Positions 1 to 8,207 of a stretch of DNA of 64,000 bases are shown in pieces (the first letter of the stretch is position 1; the number at the start of each line of letters is the position of its first letter). Origin of the DNA: Streptococcus mitis (GTDB lineage Bacteria > Bacillota > Bacilli > Lactobacillales > Streptococcaceae); contig NZ_WIJP01000002.1 of NCBI RefSeq assembly GCF_009496155.1, positions 124,001 to 188,000 on the forward strand, written 5' to 3'. A program made the position numbers and the translations under genes. The notes below the pieces were generated by a model. It was given only the letters and a program-made list of their open reading frames with translations. It did no database searches and was not told the DNA's origin.

Positions 1-119
1 TTAGCAATATTTTCTTCAAAAATGTGATAGTTAGCACGATCTAAGGAAGTCATATTGTGAAATTTTTCAAAAATCACTTGACCATCCTCTGCGTTAATAC
101 ATCTTTCACTGTAAGACAT
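1..119 (-). CDS. N-terminus of probable SagB-like dehydrogenase (cut by window edge)
   Basis: An ATG at 119 opens a frame that stays open for 39 codons to the window edge. It starts 1 base before the stop codon of the preceding E1-like gene, so it is the last visible member of the RiPP operon. The visible stretch contains EKFHNMTSLDRANYH, which resembles the N-terminal 'FH..TS/K' segment that precedes the nitroreductase domain of SagB-type azoline dehydrogenases. The FMN-binding domain lies outside the window, so the assignment rests on this short match and on the YcaO/E1 context. Another tailoring enzyme is possible. Confidence 0.45.
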   Translation of the reverse strand, partial: MSYSERCINAEDGQVIFEKFHNMTSLDRANYHIFEENIA

Positions 120-120
120 T

Positions 121-948
121 TTATAATTCCCCATATCTAATTTTTTTAAATTCTTTAGAATTTAGATTATAAGTTAGCATCCTTGAATAAGAATAACTAT
201 TATAATTTTGTTTTGTTACTATGAAATAAATTTCATTTATTATAAAAGCGACTGGAATTCTATAATAAGTATCATCTTTGCTACTATAGCAATAAGTACT
301 TCGACTTTCTTCTTGATTTAAATATAGTTTCAATTTACTCAAATCTTCTTCACCAAATACCTGTGGTCCAATAGAAAAATACTTGGAATTCAATACCACA
401 GGAAGTAAAACACTATGTTGATTCATGTGATTTTTTATCTCTTCCAGCTTATCTGCGAACACAGTATTATCCCACCTCTCCATAATCACCAAAATAATAT
501 CTGCTGATGAAATATTATCCGGAATTTCATGATAACTCTCGAAATAATTTGTCAAAAAATCGTTTTTAGAATTACTTTCCAAATTCTTTTTAATCATACT
601 TGAAATCATTTTAGATGAATAGTTAATACATATCAAACAAATTCTATTATCTTTTGGAAAATCTACAAGGTAAGAATTATCTTTTACGAATATTTCTTTT
701 TCTAAAAGTAACTCGATAATTTCATTAAATTCATATATATCAAACTGCTCTCCATACTTTTTGGAAAATAATTGAGTAAATTCATAAATTGTTTTTGAGG
801 AAAAGAAATATTCTATATTACTTAGTAAATATTTTTCTATTTTATCACCAGTTAGATGATATAATTTGCTATATATTTTCAAATAAAGATTCTTTTTATC
901 TAATGAAACTATTTTTACTGCTGGACTTAAATAAATTTTTTCATCCAT
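121..948 (-). CDS. E1-like RiPP partner protein without zinc cysteines
   Basis: This 275-residue protein of the YcaO RiPP operon has an N-terminal segment (about residues 30-90) rich in alternating helix and strand, with a leucine-rich 'EIIELLLEKEIFV' end. That is the usual look of the winged-helix RiPP recognition element in TOMM partner proteins. The rest resembles a degenerate ThiF/E1-like Rossmann domain (for example 'SADIILVIMERWDN'). It has no CxxC pairs, unlike the second E1-like protein at 3602-4450. A likely role is leader-peptide binding and delivery to one of the two YcaO enzymes. Its start has a GAGAGGA ribosome site. Family placement is by overall pattern only; the position in the operon is certain. 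Confidence 0.5.
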   Translation of the reverse strand: MDEKIYLSPAVKIVSLDKKNLYLKIYSKLYHLTGDKIEKYLLSNIEYFFSSKTIYEFTQLFSKKYGEQFDIYEFNEIIELLLEKEIFVKDNSYLVDFPKDNRICLICINYSSKMISSMIKKNLESNSKNDFLTNYFESYHEIPDNISSADIILVIMERWDNTVFADKLEEIKNHMNQHSVLLPVVLNSKYFSIGPQVFGEEDLSKLKLYLNQEESRSTYCYSSKDDTYYRIPVAFIINEIYFIVTKQNYNSYSYSRMLTYNLNSKEFKKIRYGEL

Positions 949-961
949 AAACTTATCCTCT

Positions 962-1981
962 CTATGGAAATGGAATGAAATTTATATCCCTATTTAATTT
1001 CATTCCTGTTTTATTCTCTACGTTACTATAGATTTCCTCAGAATAGTCCGAAATTCGAAGAGAAGGGAACCAATTTTCTGAATAAATTTTTGTAATCTTC
1101 GAACAATAATTTCTGTAAAATACATTTTGAAAAGAAAATGGGGTACATAATTTTAATTCCATATCATATTTTTGATACAATTCATTTATTACTTTGCTTC
1201 TTGTAAAACATCCCTGTATATCAAATATGTCCGAAGCAGAGACTAAGCTACCTTCCTCTAGATAAGAATATGCCTCAATAATATCCTCAACTGGCAACTT
1301 ATCAAAAACATGAATATAGTCAACTTTATCTATATTTCCTTGAGAAACTGAACCATGTAATTTGTTTAATGGATATAATTCTCTAAATAGACTTTTAAAA
1401 GCTTCTTCTATTGAATATCCTGCTCCAATGCCTATATCAATGGAATTAGATCCAGTAGATCCTATCCCCAAAATTACTCTATAGCAGTCAATAATAGAAA
1501 TTTCATAAAATTTTAAATGAGTAAGATCAAAAGGAATTATTTTTGATAGATATTTATCTTTTTTTATTTGATATTTAACTGTTTTAGAGAGATAGCTAAT
1601 AATAAAAGATTGACGTTCTATAAACTCTTTCAACGAATTCTCAATAGATAATTCAGACGAAACATGTGTAGCAAGTCCACAAGTGTCCAAAAAATAGATT
1701 ATATTTTTTGAGTTTATCTTTTCACAGCCCAATTCATCTGTGGTCAAATTTAAAAAATTAACCATATATTGTGGCCTATTGATAAAATTAATTAGAGCTT
1801 GCCTTTCAAATGCCTCGCCAATGGAAGCTTGCATTGATTTACAAAAGCTCATATCTGTGGATGATCCATTACTACTAATCGAATCATAGTTTAACGAAAC
1901 CCAATTACTACACCTATAACCTTCCAGAAATTTAGGAACATCTAAATTATAGGTATAACCGTAATTTATTTCTACTACCAT
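962..1981 (-). CDS. YcaO-domain cyclodehydratase, RiPP backbone-modifying enzyme
   Basis: A 339-residue YcaO protein. The three acidic ATP/Mg motifs are visible: SIGEAFER (residues 53-60), SLKEFIER (116-123) and SIEEAF...FREL (190-202). The C-terminus reads FIPFP, a shortened form of the PxPxP tail typical of cyclodehydratase YcaO enzymes that turn Cys/Ser/Thr into azolines. With an E1-like partner and a dehydrogenase it would make thiazoles or oxazoles in the Cys-rich precursor at 6170-6460. The start is preceded by TAAGGAGAAAAATT. It is the better cyclodehydratase candidate of the two YcaO proteins because of its tail. Confidence 0.8.
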   Translation of the reverse strand: MVVEINYGYTYNLDVPKFLEGYRCSNWVSLNYDSISSNGSSTDMSFCKSMQASIGEAFERQALINFINRPQYMVNFLNLTTDELGCEKINSKNIIYFLDTCGLATHVSSELSIENSLKEFIERQSFIISYLSKTVKYQIKKDKYLSKIIPFDLTHLKFYEISIIDCYRVILGIGSTGSNSIDIGIGAGYSIEEAFKSLFRELYPLNKLHGSVSQGNIDKVDYIHVFDKLPVEDIIEAYSYLEEGSLVSASDIFDIQGCFTRSKVINELYQKYDMELKLCTPFSFQNVFYRNYCSKITKIYSENWFPSLRISDYSEEIYSNVENKTGMKLNRDINFIPFP

Positions 1982-1999
1982 AATTTTTCTCCTTAATAC

Positions 2000-2989
2000 C
2001 TATAAAACAATACAGTCTGGGGTGTTTATTATACTATTAATTCCGATTTTTTTAACAATATCCACTTCTACACACTTCATCAAATTTTCTTTAATTGGTA
2101 AGCACTTAATCAGCGAGCTAGAGTAAACGCTAACTACTGCTGTAAATTTATTTCTAGATAATATAGCTATATTTAAATCAGAAATCATTTCATTTATTGA
2201 TAAATTTAAATCACTTGATACTTTTTTTAGTTTAGAAGAGATTATTTTATTTTCAAAATGGCATATTTTCTTATAAATTATATTTTGCTCTTCTTGCGTC
2301 AATGGAAAATTACTGTATAACTTATAAGAATTTAATACTCGAAGTATTTTCATTTCCTGAATAGCTCCTTCTAGTGCACATTTATAATTTTCATTACAAC
2401 AAATCCCAGTTGAAACAACCTGACCATCTTTAAAAAGTATCCCAATAACTGTAAACCAAGATGATAGTATCCCGATTTTAAATAAGAAAATTTCATAATT
2501 AGCTAAAAGATTTTCCCCAATTAAACTTTTTACTTTAGAATCATTTATATCAATCTTCTCTCCTAAATTTAGATACCAGAAAAAGATTAATTCATTTTTT
2601 TCTATCAATTCGGCAATGGCTTTTTTTACTGAATTACTTGAACTAAACGGATTAGAAGAAGTTCCAGTCGTGTCGCAATATCCTGTAATGAAGTTTTTGC
2701 CATAGCTTAGATGGCCTCTCTCCAAAATATTAATTCTTCCACTAAGTAAGTCAAAACATTTTATATTTTCTGTGCTTTGATAATTGCTAGCCAAAGCACT
2801 ACGTTCTAGATATTCACTATATAATTTTAAGAATGCCTCTTTTTGCATTATACTACAAGAAGAAGACACACTGGGAAACTCTATGCTATTCATTTGTATA
2901 ACAGAAACTGATCCTACATTGACAGTCGGAATCCCCAGAAAAAATTGATTAGAAGTATTTAAATAATCTGAAAAGTTTCTAAAAATCAT
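2000..2989 (-). CDS. Second, divergent YcaO-domain protein
   Basis: A 329-residue protein with the same acidic scaffold as YcaO enzymes: SEYLER (residues 58-63), AELIEKNE (126-133) and EGAIQE (207-212). It lacks the proline-rich C-terminal tail, ending in TPDCIVL. Start and upstream stop overlap as ATGA with the gene at 2986-3579, so the two are translationally coupled. Two YcaO proteins in one cluster is more than the single SagD-type protein of streptolysin S loci. This one may modify a different residue class, form a heteromer with the first, or be a structural partner. The retained glutamates argue that it still binds ATP. Confidence 0.7.
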   Translation of the reverse strand: MIFRNFSDYLNTSNQFFLGIPTVNVGSVSVIQMNSIEFPSVSSSCSIMQKEAFLKLYSEYLERSALASNYQSTENIKCFDLLSGRINILERGHLSYGKNFITGYCDTTGTSSNPFSSSNSVKKAIAELIEKNELIFFWYLNLGEKIDINDSKVKSLIGENLLANYEIFLFKIGILSSWFTVIGILFKDGQVVSTGICCNENYKCALEGAIQEMKILRVLNSYKLYSNFPLTQEEQNIIYKKICHFENKIISSKLKKVSSDLNLSINEMISDLNIAILSRNKFTAVVSVYSSSLIKCLPIKENLMKCVEVDIVKKIGINSIINTPDCIVL

Positions 2990-3579
2990 AAATTTACTCC
3001 CACAGCATCTAAGACTACGATTCGATTTATATTCAATTTAGCATAGTGCGCAAGTACATTATAATTTATGCTTAATTCGGATACAATCAGATTTTGCTTC
3101 AAGATTGCTCTAATCTCACCCGCTTCTTTTAAACTTTCAAACATAGCATTTCTTCCAAGTGCACTGAGTAAATTTAAATCTACAAACGAAATGTAGATAT
3201 ATCTGTGCTCTTCAAATATTCCCTTAATTTTATCTGAAGAAAAGAAAACGGAACCTATCTTATGTATACGATTATGAGAAATATGATAACTAATCAACTC
3301 TGAATTTCTTACTTCTAGTAATTGATGTTCAATACAGATACTATAAACTTCTCTATCCATCAATTCATTAAAAAACAAAATCAATCTCTTATTAAAACAA
3401 GTAGGAGATATTACTTCAAATTGTTCTTCAGAACTATAGCCGTAGTTTATATTATCTACCGTTTTCTTCTCATCAAGTAACTTCAATACTTCCTTTCTTT
3501 TTATTGAAACAGAATTATTATCTACAAAACATGCCTGAAACTGAAAATTTTTTTTGAAATAATTTACCAAATCTACCAT
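2986..3579 (-). CDS. RiPP-operon protein, possibly a reduced nitroreductase-like domain
   Basis: A 197-residue protein inside the YcaO operon, overlapping the downstream YcaO gene by 4 bases. I do not recognise it with confidence. Its last 60 residues contain 'AGEIRAILKQNLIVSEL' followed by 'NINRIVVLDAVGVNL', which looks like the C-terminal part of SagB/nitroreductase folds (G-E-I-x-QNL, then a short glycine end). The N-terminal half shows no flavin-binding motif. It could be a dehydrogenase half-domain working with the protein that starts at 119, or a cluster-specific scaffold. Only its operon membership is firm. Confidence 0.4.
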   Translation of the reverse strand: MVDLVNYFKKNFQFQACFVDNNSVSIKRKEVLKLLDEKKTVDNINYGYSSEEQFEVISPTCFNKRLILFFNELMDREVYSICIEHQLLEVRNSELISYHISHNRIHKIGSVFFSSDKIKGIFEEHRYIYISFVDLNLLSALGRNAMFESLKEAGEIRAILKQNLIVSELSINYNVLAHYAKLNINRIVVLDAVGVNL

Positions 3580-3601
3580 CTAACCTCACCAAATTAAAAA
3601 T

Positions 3602-4450
3602 TTATTCAAAACAATCACAAAGTTCCCAGTGAATTGCACAATCATAGCTTATTCCCGTCTCCTCATTTACTTGTACTATCCTTGATGATAATTCATTTAG
3701 ATCTGTCTTTTCTATTTTGAATAATTCTGACAAAATTTCTAATGTCAAAACACTTGTCAAGGGGAGAGTGGGAGAATATTTTACCTTATTATTGTATAAC
3801 AAATCAATCACCGTTTGGAAAGTGACGGTTCCTGTCGCCCTGCTATAAGATCTCAAACTAGCTTCTAAATGCGCAAAGAAGCATTTTGGACATGGATTAT
3901 ACCATGTCTTTTTATATATATTCGTCAAATATAAAGAATTATTATACGAGAAAACAAATGCACACATTACATCTTTCTCAGACATTATATTGACAATTTT
4001 CAAAAAATCACTATAGTCAAAGGGAAGCAAAGAAATAATAAATAATGATTCATCTACTCCAGAAATATTTTTCAGGTACTCTAAGAAATTACTTGAAGAA
4101 CCTATTATTCTATTTTCAACAATATATGAAGAAGAATTCTTATTATTGTATTCGGCACTCAAAATAAAATCTTCGTTATTCGATAGAATCCTAATCTTTT
4201 TAAAACGCTCTTTATTTATTTCTTTATATATTAAACTTGAATCCATTAGATATTCTACAATAGAAGCTGTATCACTTCCAAAAAACTCTTCTAAGAATGA
4301 TTGAGATATACATAATCTATTATCTTTATCTAGCTGCTTAAAAAAGCTAATTATTTTTTTATCCTTAATAATTGTAATACCTTTACAATTTTGGACCACA
4401 AGATATTTTTTAAAATCAGTTATTACAAATTGATAAATATTGTATTGCAT
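3602..4450 (-). CDS. E1-like TOMM partner protein with tetracysteine zinc site
   Basis: A 282-residue protein with an N-terminal winged-helix-like region (about 30-80) and a C-terminal E1/ThiF-like part. Two Cys pairs stand out: CPKC at residues 187-190 and CDC at 278-280. This matches the four-Cys zinc site of E1-like leader-binding partners ('C proteins') of YcaO cyclodehydratases. It would bind the precursor leader and stimulate the YcaO enzyme. The ribosome site AAAGGAG lies just before the ATG. It is downstream of the exporter gene in the same operon. The paralogue at 121-948 has lost these cysteines, which suggests the two partners have separate roles. Confidence 0.65.
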   Translation of the reverse strand: MQYNIYQFVITDFKKYLVVQNCKGITIIKDKKIISFFKQLDKDNRLCISQSFLEEFFGSDTASIVEYLMDSSLIYKEINKERFKKIRILSNNEDFILSAEYNNKNSSSYIVENRIIGSSSNFLEYLKNISGVDESLFIISLLPFDYSDFLKIVNIMSEKDVMCAFVFSYNNSLYLTNIYKKTWYNPCPKCFFAHLEASLRSYSRATGTVTFQTVIDLLYNNKVKYSPTLPLTSVLTLEILSELFKIEKTDLNELSSRIVQVNEETGISYDCAIHWELCDCFE

Positions 4451-4467
4451 TTTTACTCCTTTAACAT

Positions 4468-6087
4468 CTAGTCGATATAAATAATTTCTTTTTCATGTTC
4501 GGGAATAAAATCATGTGAAACTATTATAACAATCTTATTTTTAGATATTTCATTCAGAATATCAAGCACTTTTAAATACATATTTGTAGATATATTTGAG
4601 AAAGGTTCATCTAAAATTATAACGTCCGAATTTGGTTTGCTTAATGTAAGAATAAGATTAAGTAATTGAAATTCACCGCCCGAAAAGGAATCTATTTTCC
4701 GATTTAAAACATTTTTTTCGTCATTTCCAAAGAATAATTTCCATATCTGATTTGCGACAGAATTGGACTGCATTACATAATCCTCGAAGCTTTCATAAGT
4801 AGATAAAAATTCAACAACCGTTAAATCTTGAGGTATACTGTTTTGTGACATAAATGAAATACAGCATTCTCTCAAACTTTTTAAATTAATTTTTTCTAAC
4901 AAGATATTGTTAATTTTTATTGTTCCCGAATAATAATTTTTTGAAGCTCCCACTAAAGTTCTGATTAAGCTTGTTTTTCCTACTCCATTTTTACCTTTTA
5001 AAATAAATAACTTGCCTTTTACGAAAGTTTTAGTTATGCTATTATTATACATACATAGATTTTTGTTTATAGATTTCAAATTGACATCTATAAACTCTAT
5101 TCGTTCGATATTTAGAATCGTATCATCTCCATATTTAGCATCAGTCATTTCTAAAATTTCATTTATTCTTTCAAGTGCGCCTTTGCATTCTTCTAACTGA
5201 ACGGCAATATCAAAAAAATCATCTAAACATGTCACAAATGTATTAAAATACTGAACAGTAGCAGTGAACATCCCTAATGACATTTTCTTATTCACCACCT
5301 CTATACCTCCAAACCAGAAAAATATAACTTGAAAAATAAATGTTATAAATATTTGCAACATTGAAATAATATATCTTAGAGAAAAATTAGAGCGTACAGC
5401 ATGTAACATTGAATTAAATTTAGTATCCAACCTCTCAATCTCTATTTTTTCCATACTTTGAATTATTATGTTGTCTAGTCTTTGAAATAGACTAATCTTT
5501 TGAGAATAGAAAATGCTATTCTCCTCCCTAATTAATAGAAACATTGAGTGAAGAGATCTCCTACACAAAAAATAAATCAACATGTAAATTACAACTAAAA
5601 ATATAAAAAAAATAAATACTTTTTTTTCTATAGTGTATAAAACAATGGATATTGATAAGAGTGTCACACTTGATTGAATAACAGATGGGATTTTTAGAAA
5701 AATAAAATTAACTATTGTATCAATATCAGTATTTAGTCTGCTGTTTAAGTAATTGCCATCAAACTTACTAATCGACTTCATATCCTTTAAATATATTTTA
5801 TTCAAAATATACTTATAAAGACTATACTTTATATCTGTTATTTTTATATACTCGATTTTGGCTATAAAATATGATATCAGTACCTTTAGTAAAAAGAATA
5901 TAATTGCTAGGCTACCCAAAAATAGAAAATATCTATCAATTGTTCCGTAGACTAAACTATTTATTAATAATGCCTCTAATAAAGGTGTTAGAATACTTAT
6001 TAGGGCTACCACTACATTAAATATAACTTGTAAAATAAATATTTTTTTATTTTTTGCTATTTCAGAAATAATATCATTTGTTTTCAT
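4468..6087 (-). CDS. ABC transporter (fused membrane and ATPase domains), RiPP exporter
   Basis: A 539-residue half-transporter. Residues 1-290 hold about five to six membrane segments. The ATPase half shows Walker A GKNGVGKT (365-372), signature SFSGGE (467-472), Walker B DVIILDEP (488-495) and the switch His in IVSHD (525). There is no C39 peptidase domain, so leader removal must come from elsewhere. It follows the precursor gene directly and very likely exports the modified peptide or gives self-protection. No good Shine-Dalgarno sequence precedes its ATG and a hairpin lies upstream, so it should be made at a lower level than the precursor. Confidence 0.85.
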   Translation of the reverse strand: MKTNDIISEIAKNKKIFILQVIFNVVVALISILTPLLEALLINSLVYGTIDRYFLFLGSLAIIFFLLKVLISYFIAKIEYIKITDIKYSLYKYILNKIYLKDMKSISKFDGNYLNSRLNTDIDTIVNFIFLKIPSVIQSSVTLLSISIVLYTIEKKVFIFFIFLVVIYMLIYFLCRRSLHSMFLLIREENSIFYSQKISLFQRLDNIIIQSMEKIEIERLDTKFNSMLHAVRSNFSLRYIISMLQIFITFIFQVIFFWFGGIEVVNKKMSLGMFTATVQYFNTFVTCLDDFFDIAVQLEECKGALERINEILEMTDAKYGDDTILNIERIEFIDVNLKSINKNLCMYNNSITKTFVKGKLFILKGKNGVGKTSLIRTLVGASKNYYSGTIKINNILLEKINLKSLRECCISFMSQNSIPQDLTVVEFLSTYESFEDYVMQSNSVANQIWKLFFGNDEKNVLNRKIDSFSGGEFQLLNLILTLSKPNSDVIILDEPFSNISTNMYLKVLDILNEISKNKIVIIVSHDFIPEHEKEIIYID

Positions 6088-6120
6088 ACAATATCAAATT
6101 TTTCTTATCTAATAAAAGAA

Positions 6121-6136
6121 GGTATCAATTGATACC
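6121..6136 (-). terminator. Hairpin between RiPP precursor and exporter (possible attenuator)
   Basis: GGTATCAATTGATACC is a perfect palindrome that gives a 6-bp stem with an AATT loop. On the minus strand it is followed by TTCTTTTATT. A second GGTATC lies a little upstream and could compete for pairing. Its place just after the precursor stop suggests partial termination or RNA processing that keeps precursor mRNA above machinery mRNA. The stem is short, so strong termination is unlikely. Confidence 0.4.
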
Positions 6137-6169
6137 TTGATGATAGAGGGATACCCGACCTATATTATT

Positions 6170-6460
6170 TTAGAGTTTTATTAACTCGATATTTTCATAC
6201 AAATTTGCTAGGTCATCTGCTCCACCGGAACAAAAACCCATACAGCTTGAGGCACACTGTGAAGTACATAGCGAAGCACATTGACTACCACAATTCGAAG
6301 CACATTGTGAAGCACACTGAGATTTACAAAGACTAAAACAAAAGATACTCCTAGTAGCCTCACCGCCTGAATATTGTGTTGAACTACTACTAATACCATA
6401 TTTAGAAGAACGTAAGTTATTATCTCCCAAAGAATATACAGACATAATCGTTTTTGACAT
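6170..6460 (-). CDS. Cys-periodic RiPP precursor peptide
   Basis: A 96-residue peptide with three parts. Residues 1-38 are a Ser-rich leader. Residues 39-77 form the core, with Cys at 41, 45, 49, 53, 57, 61, 65, 69, 73 and 77, exactly every fourth residue. A Ser sits two residues after eight of these Cys, giving C-x-S-x units. Residues 78-96 form an acidic, hydrophobic follower starting SGGADD. It has the strongest ribosome site of the operon (AAGGAGGAAAAT). Cys and Ser in register are ideal substrates for YcaO azole formation. No radical-SAM or lanthionine synthetase gene is nearby. Target and activity are unknown; hemolysin-like or bacteriocin roles are both possible. Confidence 0.85.
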   Translation of the reverse strand: MSKTIMSVYSLGDNNLRSSKYGISSSSTQYSGGEATRSIFCFSLCKSQCASQCASNCGSQCASLCTSQCASSCMGFCSGGADDLANLYENIELIKL

Positions 6461-6586
6461 ATTTTCCTCCTTATATAGTTTTTAACGGATTTCAAACCCT
6501 CTATCATTCCTATCAACTACCAACAATTCAACATACATTCAAGTGTGCAGAATACCACTCCCACTTCTTGTTAACATTAAATACTG

Positions 6587-6754
6587 TCAAATTATGACCA
6601 ATTTTAAAACAATCTCAGTAGATGCTTTTAAAAAATTTGCAGGGCCTGGATCAATCCCTCTAGCTATCTTATGAACTTGAGGTGTTCTCGCAATTCCTAA
6701 CAGAATTAAGCCAATAACTAATACAGCAACTATTTTCTTAAACAAACTTCTCAT
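6587..6754 (-). CDS. Phr-like secreted signalling peptide precursor
   Basis: A 55-residue peptide. I start it at ATG 6754, which has AAAGGAGAGGTATT before it; an upstream in-frame ATG at 6781 lacks a site. It has a basic start (MRSLFKK), one hydrophobic export segment, and then RGIDPGPAN. That resembles the Gly-[Leu/Ile]-Asp-x-Gly-x-Ala pattern I recall for the pneumococcal PhrA pheromone. Unlike PhrA it continues for about 15 residues (FLKASTEIVLKLVII), so the active piece may be internal. It lies between a TprA-type regulator and the RiPP precursor on the same strand, which points to quorum control of the cluster. Confidence 0.65.
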   Translation of the reverse strand: MRSLFKKIVAVLVIGLILLGIARTPQVHKIARGIDPGPANFLKASTEIVLKLVII

Positions 6755-6783
6755 AATACCTCTCCTTTGGTTTTCTTGCATTC

Positions 6784-6812
6784 ATCTTATCACTTCAAAA
6801 TTAGCTTGTCAA
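6784..6812 (-). promoter_or_regulatory. Sigma-A promoter of the Phr-like peptide gene
   Basis: On the minus strand, TTGACA (6812-6807), a 17-base spacer and TAAGAT (6789-6784) form a near-consensus promoter 30 bases before the peptide start. The bases before the -35 box read ATAC, giving ATACTTGACA, and the second Phr promoter at 43949-43977 reads TTACTTGACA. The neighbouring TprA-type regulator probably acts here. Confidence 0.7.
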
Positions 6813-6907
6813 GTATTTTTATAACATCTTTTAATCTTTTTTTATTTGATGTTTTTTTGTATCTAGAGTGAATCTAAAAAACGATGCTCACTTGAACATC
6901 GTATTCA

Positions 6908-7774
6908 TTATTCTGTTATATCTGCAATGTAATGCTCAACTTTCAAAGCCATTGATATGTTTTCCTCTAATTTATAAAGGAAATGAGCTGTCTCAAAATA
7001 TTCTTTCACTGAACTTTTAGAAGAAAAATTTTCACTTACGTTTCCCATCAATAAGTACAAATCAGCCAAAAGATAATTCGTTCTGTAAGCCTTACATTGT
7101 TTTATAGTAGCTGTAATTTTAGTAATAGCTTCTTCAATATTTTTCTGTAACCATAGGTAACGACAAACGTTGTAGTTGAACTTAATAGATAACTCTAACT
7201 CTTCGATTGTACTCAAATTGAGTTGATTTACTTGATACTCTAGTTTTTCACGAATTTTATTGAAACGACCTAAATCTCCAATATCATAATAAAAATTGAA
7301 TAAAGTGTTTGAAACCTGGAGATAGTTCCTGTCCGAGACACTTAACTGTGACAAGACCTTCTCCAACCTTACAGTTGCTTCTTCTTGTTGCTCATAAAAA
7401 TAAAAATCTATCAGAGATTTTATCCATTCCATATAAAATTTATCTGCTAGAGATAGGCGGTGAGCTTTTACATTCTCCAATTCATATATATATTTCAAAG
7501 ACTCATAATTGCGATTTGTAATAAATGTCTGTGCTAATTTCTTAAATTCTGATAACTCCTCAACTTTCTCTACAACCTGCTCATCAAAAAAATAATCCAT
7601 ACTGACTTTTAACTTCTTAGCAAGGGCATGCAGGAAATCCGCTCCAGGGGTAAACTCTCCGCTCTCTAATCGACTGATTTGCCCCTGTTTACAGATACCT
7701 TCAGCTAGTTCTCGCTGAGACATTTTTAATTCTTTCCGTCTATTTTTTAATCTTGTTGCTAATAGTGTACCCAC
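6908..7774 (-). CDS. TprA/PlcR-type peptide-sensing transcriptional regulator
   Basis: A 288-residue protein. Residues 5-60 are an XRE-type helix-turn-helix (SQRELAEGICKQGQISRLESG), followed by helical repeats of the TPR type that in this family bind a re-imported Phr peptide. The N-terminus LLATRLKNRRKEL is nearly identical to that of the second regulator at 44184-45041. The best start is GTG at 7774, with GAGGAAA about 11 bases upstream. Downstream on the same strand are the Phr-like peptide and the YcaO RiPP operon, the arrangement known for TprA-PhrA controlling a lantibiotic locus in pneumococcus. It is probably a repressor relieved by peptide; that is inferred from the family. Confidence 0.8.
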   Translation of the reverse strand: MGTLLATRLKNRRKELKMSQRELAEGICKQGQISRLESGEFTPGADFLHALAKKLKVSMDYFFDEQVVEKVEELSEFKKLAQTFITNRNYESLKYIYELENVKAHRLSLADKFYMEWIKSLIDFYFYEQQEEATVRLEKVLSQLSVSDRNYLQVSNTLFNFYYDIGDLGRFNKIREKLEYQVNQLNLSTIEELELSIKFNYNVCRYLWLQKNIEEAITKITATIKQCKAYRTNYLLADLYLLMGNVSENFSSKSSVKEYFETAHFLYKLEENISMALKVEHYIADITE

Positions 7775-7897
7775 GTTTGCATTTTCCTCTTCTATTTGAT
7801 TTCAGTTTTAATTGTAACATGATTAAATCTAAAATTCAAATCAATGATTCGAAAGATACAAATTGTAAATAAAATCTATTTTTGTAATTCATCGTCA

Positions 7898-8020
7898 ACT
7901 TATTTACTTTCCATTTCTTCATTCAAACGCTTTATAAACTCATCCAACTTCAACGCCACTTTTCATACCTATCACTTTCAATTCCAACTGTTCCCCTAGT
8001 TCTTTCAGCCCCTTTCCGTA
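7898..8020 (-). pseudogene. Remnant of a short protein C-terminus in the 7775-8207 gap
   Basis: The 430-base gap between the regulator and the LytTR gene has no intact gene. On the minus strand two frames read like one broken protein: 'GKGLKELGEQLELKVIGMK' and, after a one-base shift, 'ALKLDEFIKRLNEEMESK' ending at a stop at 7898. The pattern is reminiscent of the C-terminus of flavodoxin-like oxidoreductases. No start codon or upstream domain survives. The rest of the gap shows only the promoter region for the plus-strand genes. Confidence 0.35.
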
Positions 8021-8207
8021 TCTATTTTCCTAGAAATTCATTAGTGCTATTATACCATATTTCAGACAGGACAGAAAAGTAAGCGCCACATAGGAACCAA
8101 ATCCCTCCACATAGACAAAGTCCCTTGCCAGGTGTCGTAAAATAGTGTTTAATAAAAATATACAGGAAGTGATCACAACCTTGTATAACTAAAAAGGAGA
8201 GAAATTT

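Noticed and set aside
6208-6516. A 102-residue minus-strand frame overlapping the RiPP precursor
   Set aside because: It has no good ribosome site, whereas the precursor frame has a perfect one and a highly regular Cys pattern. The overlap comes from the repetitive codons.
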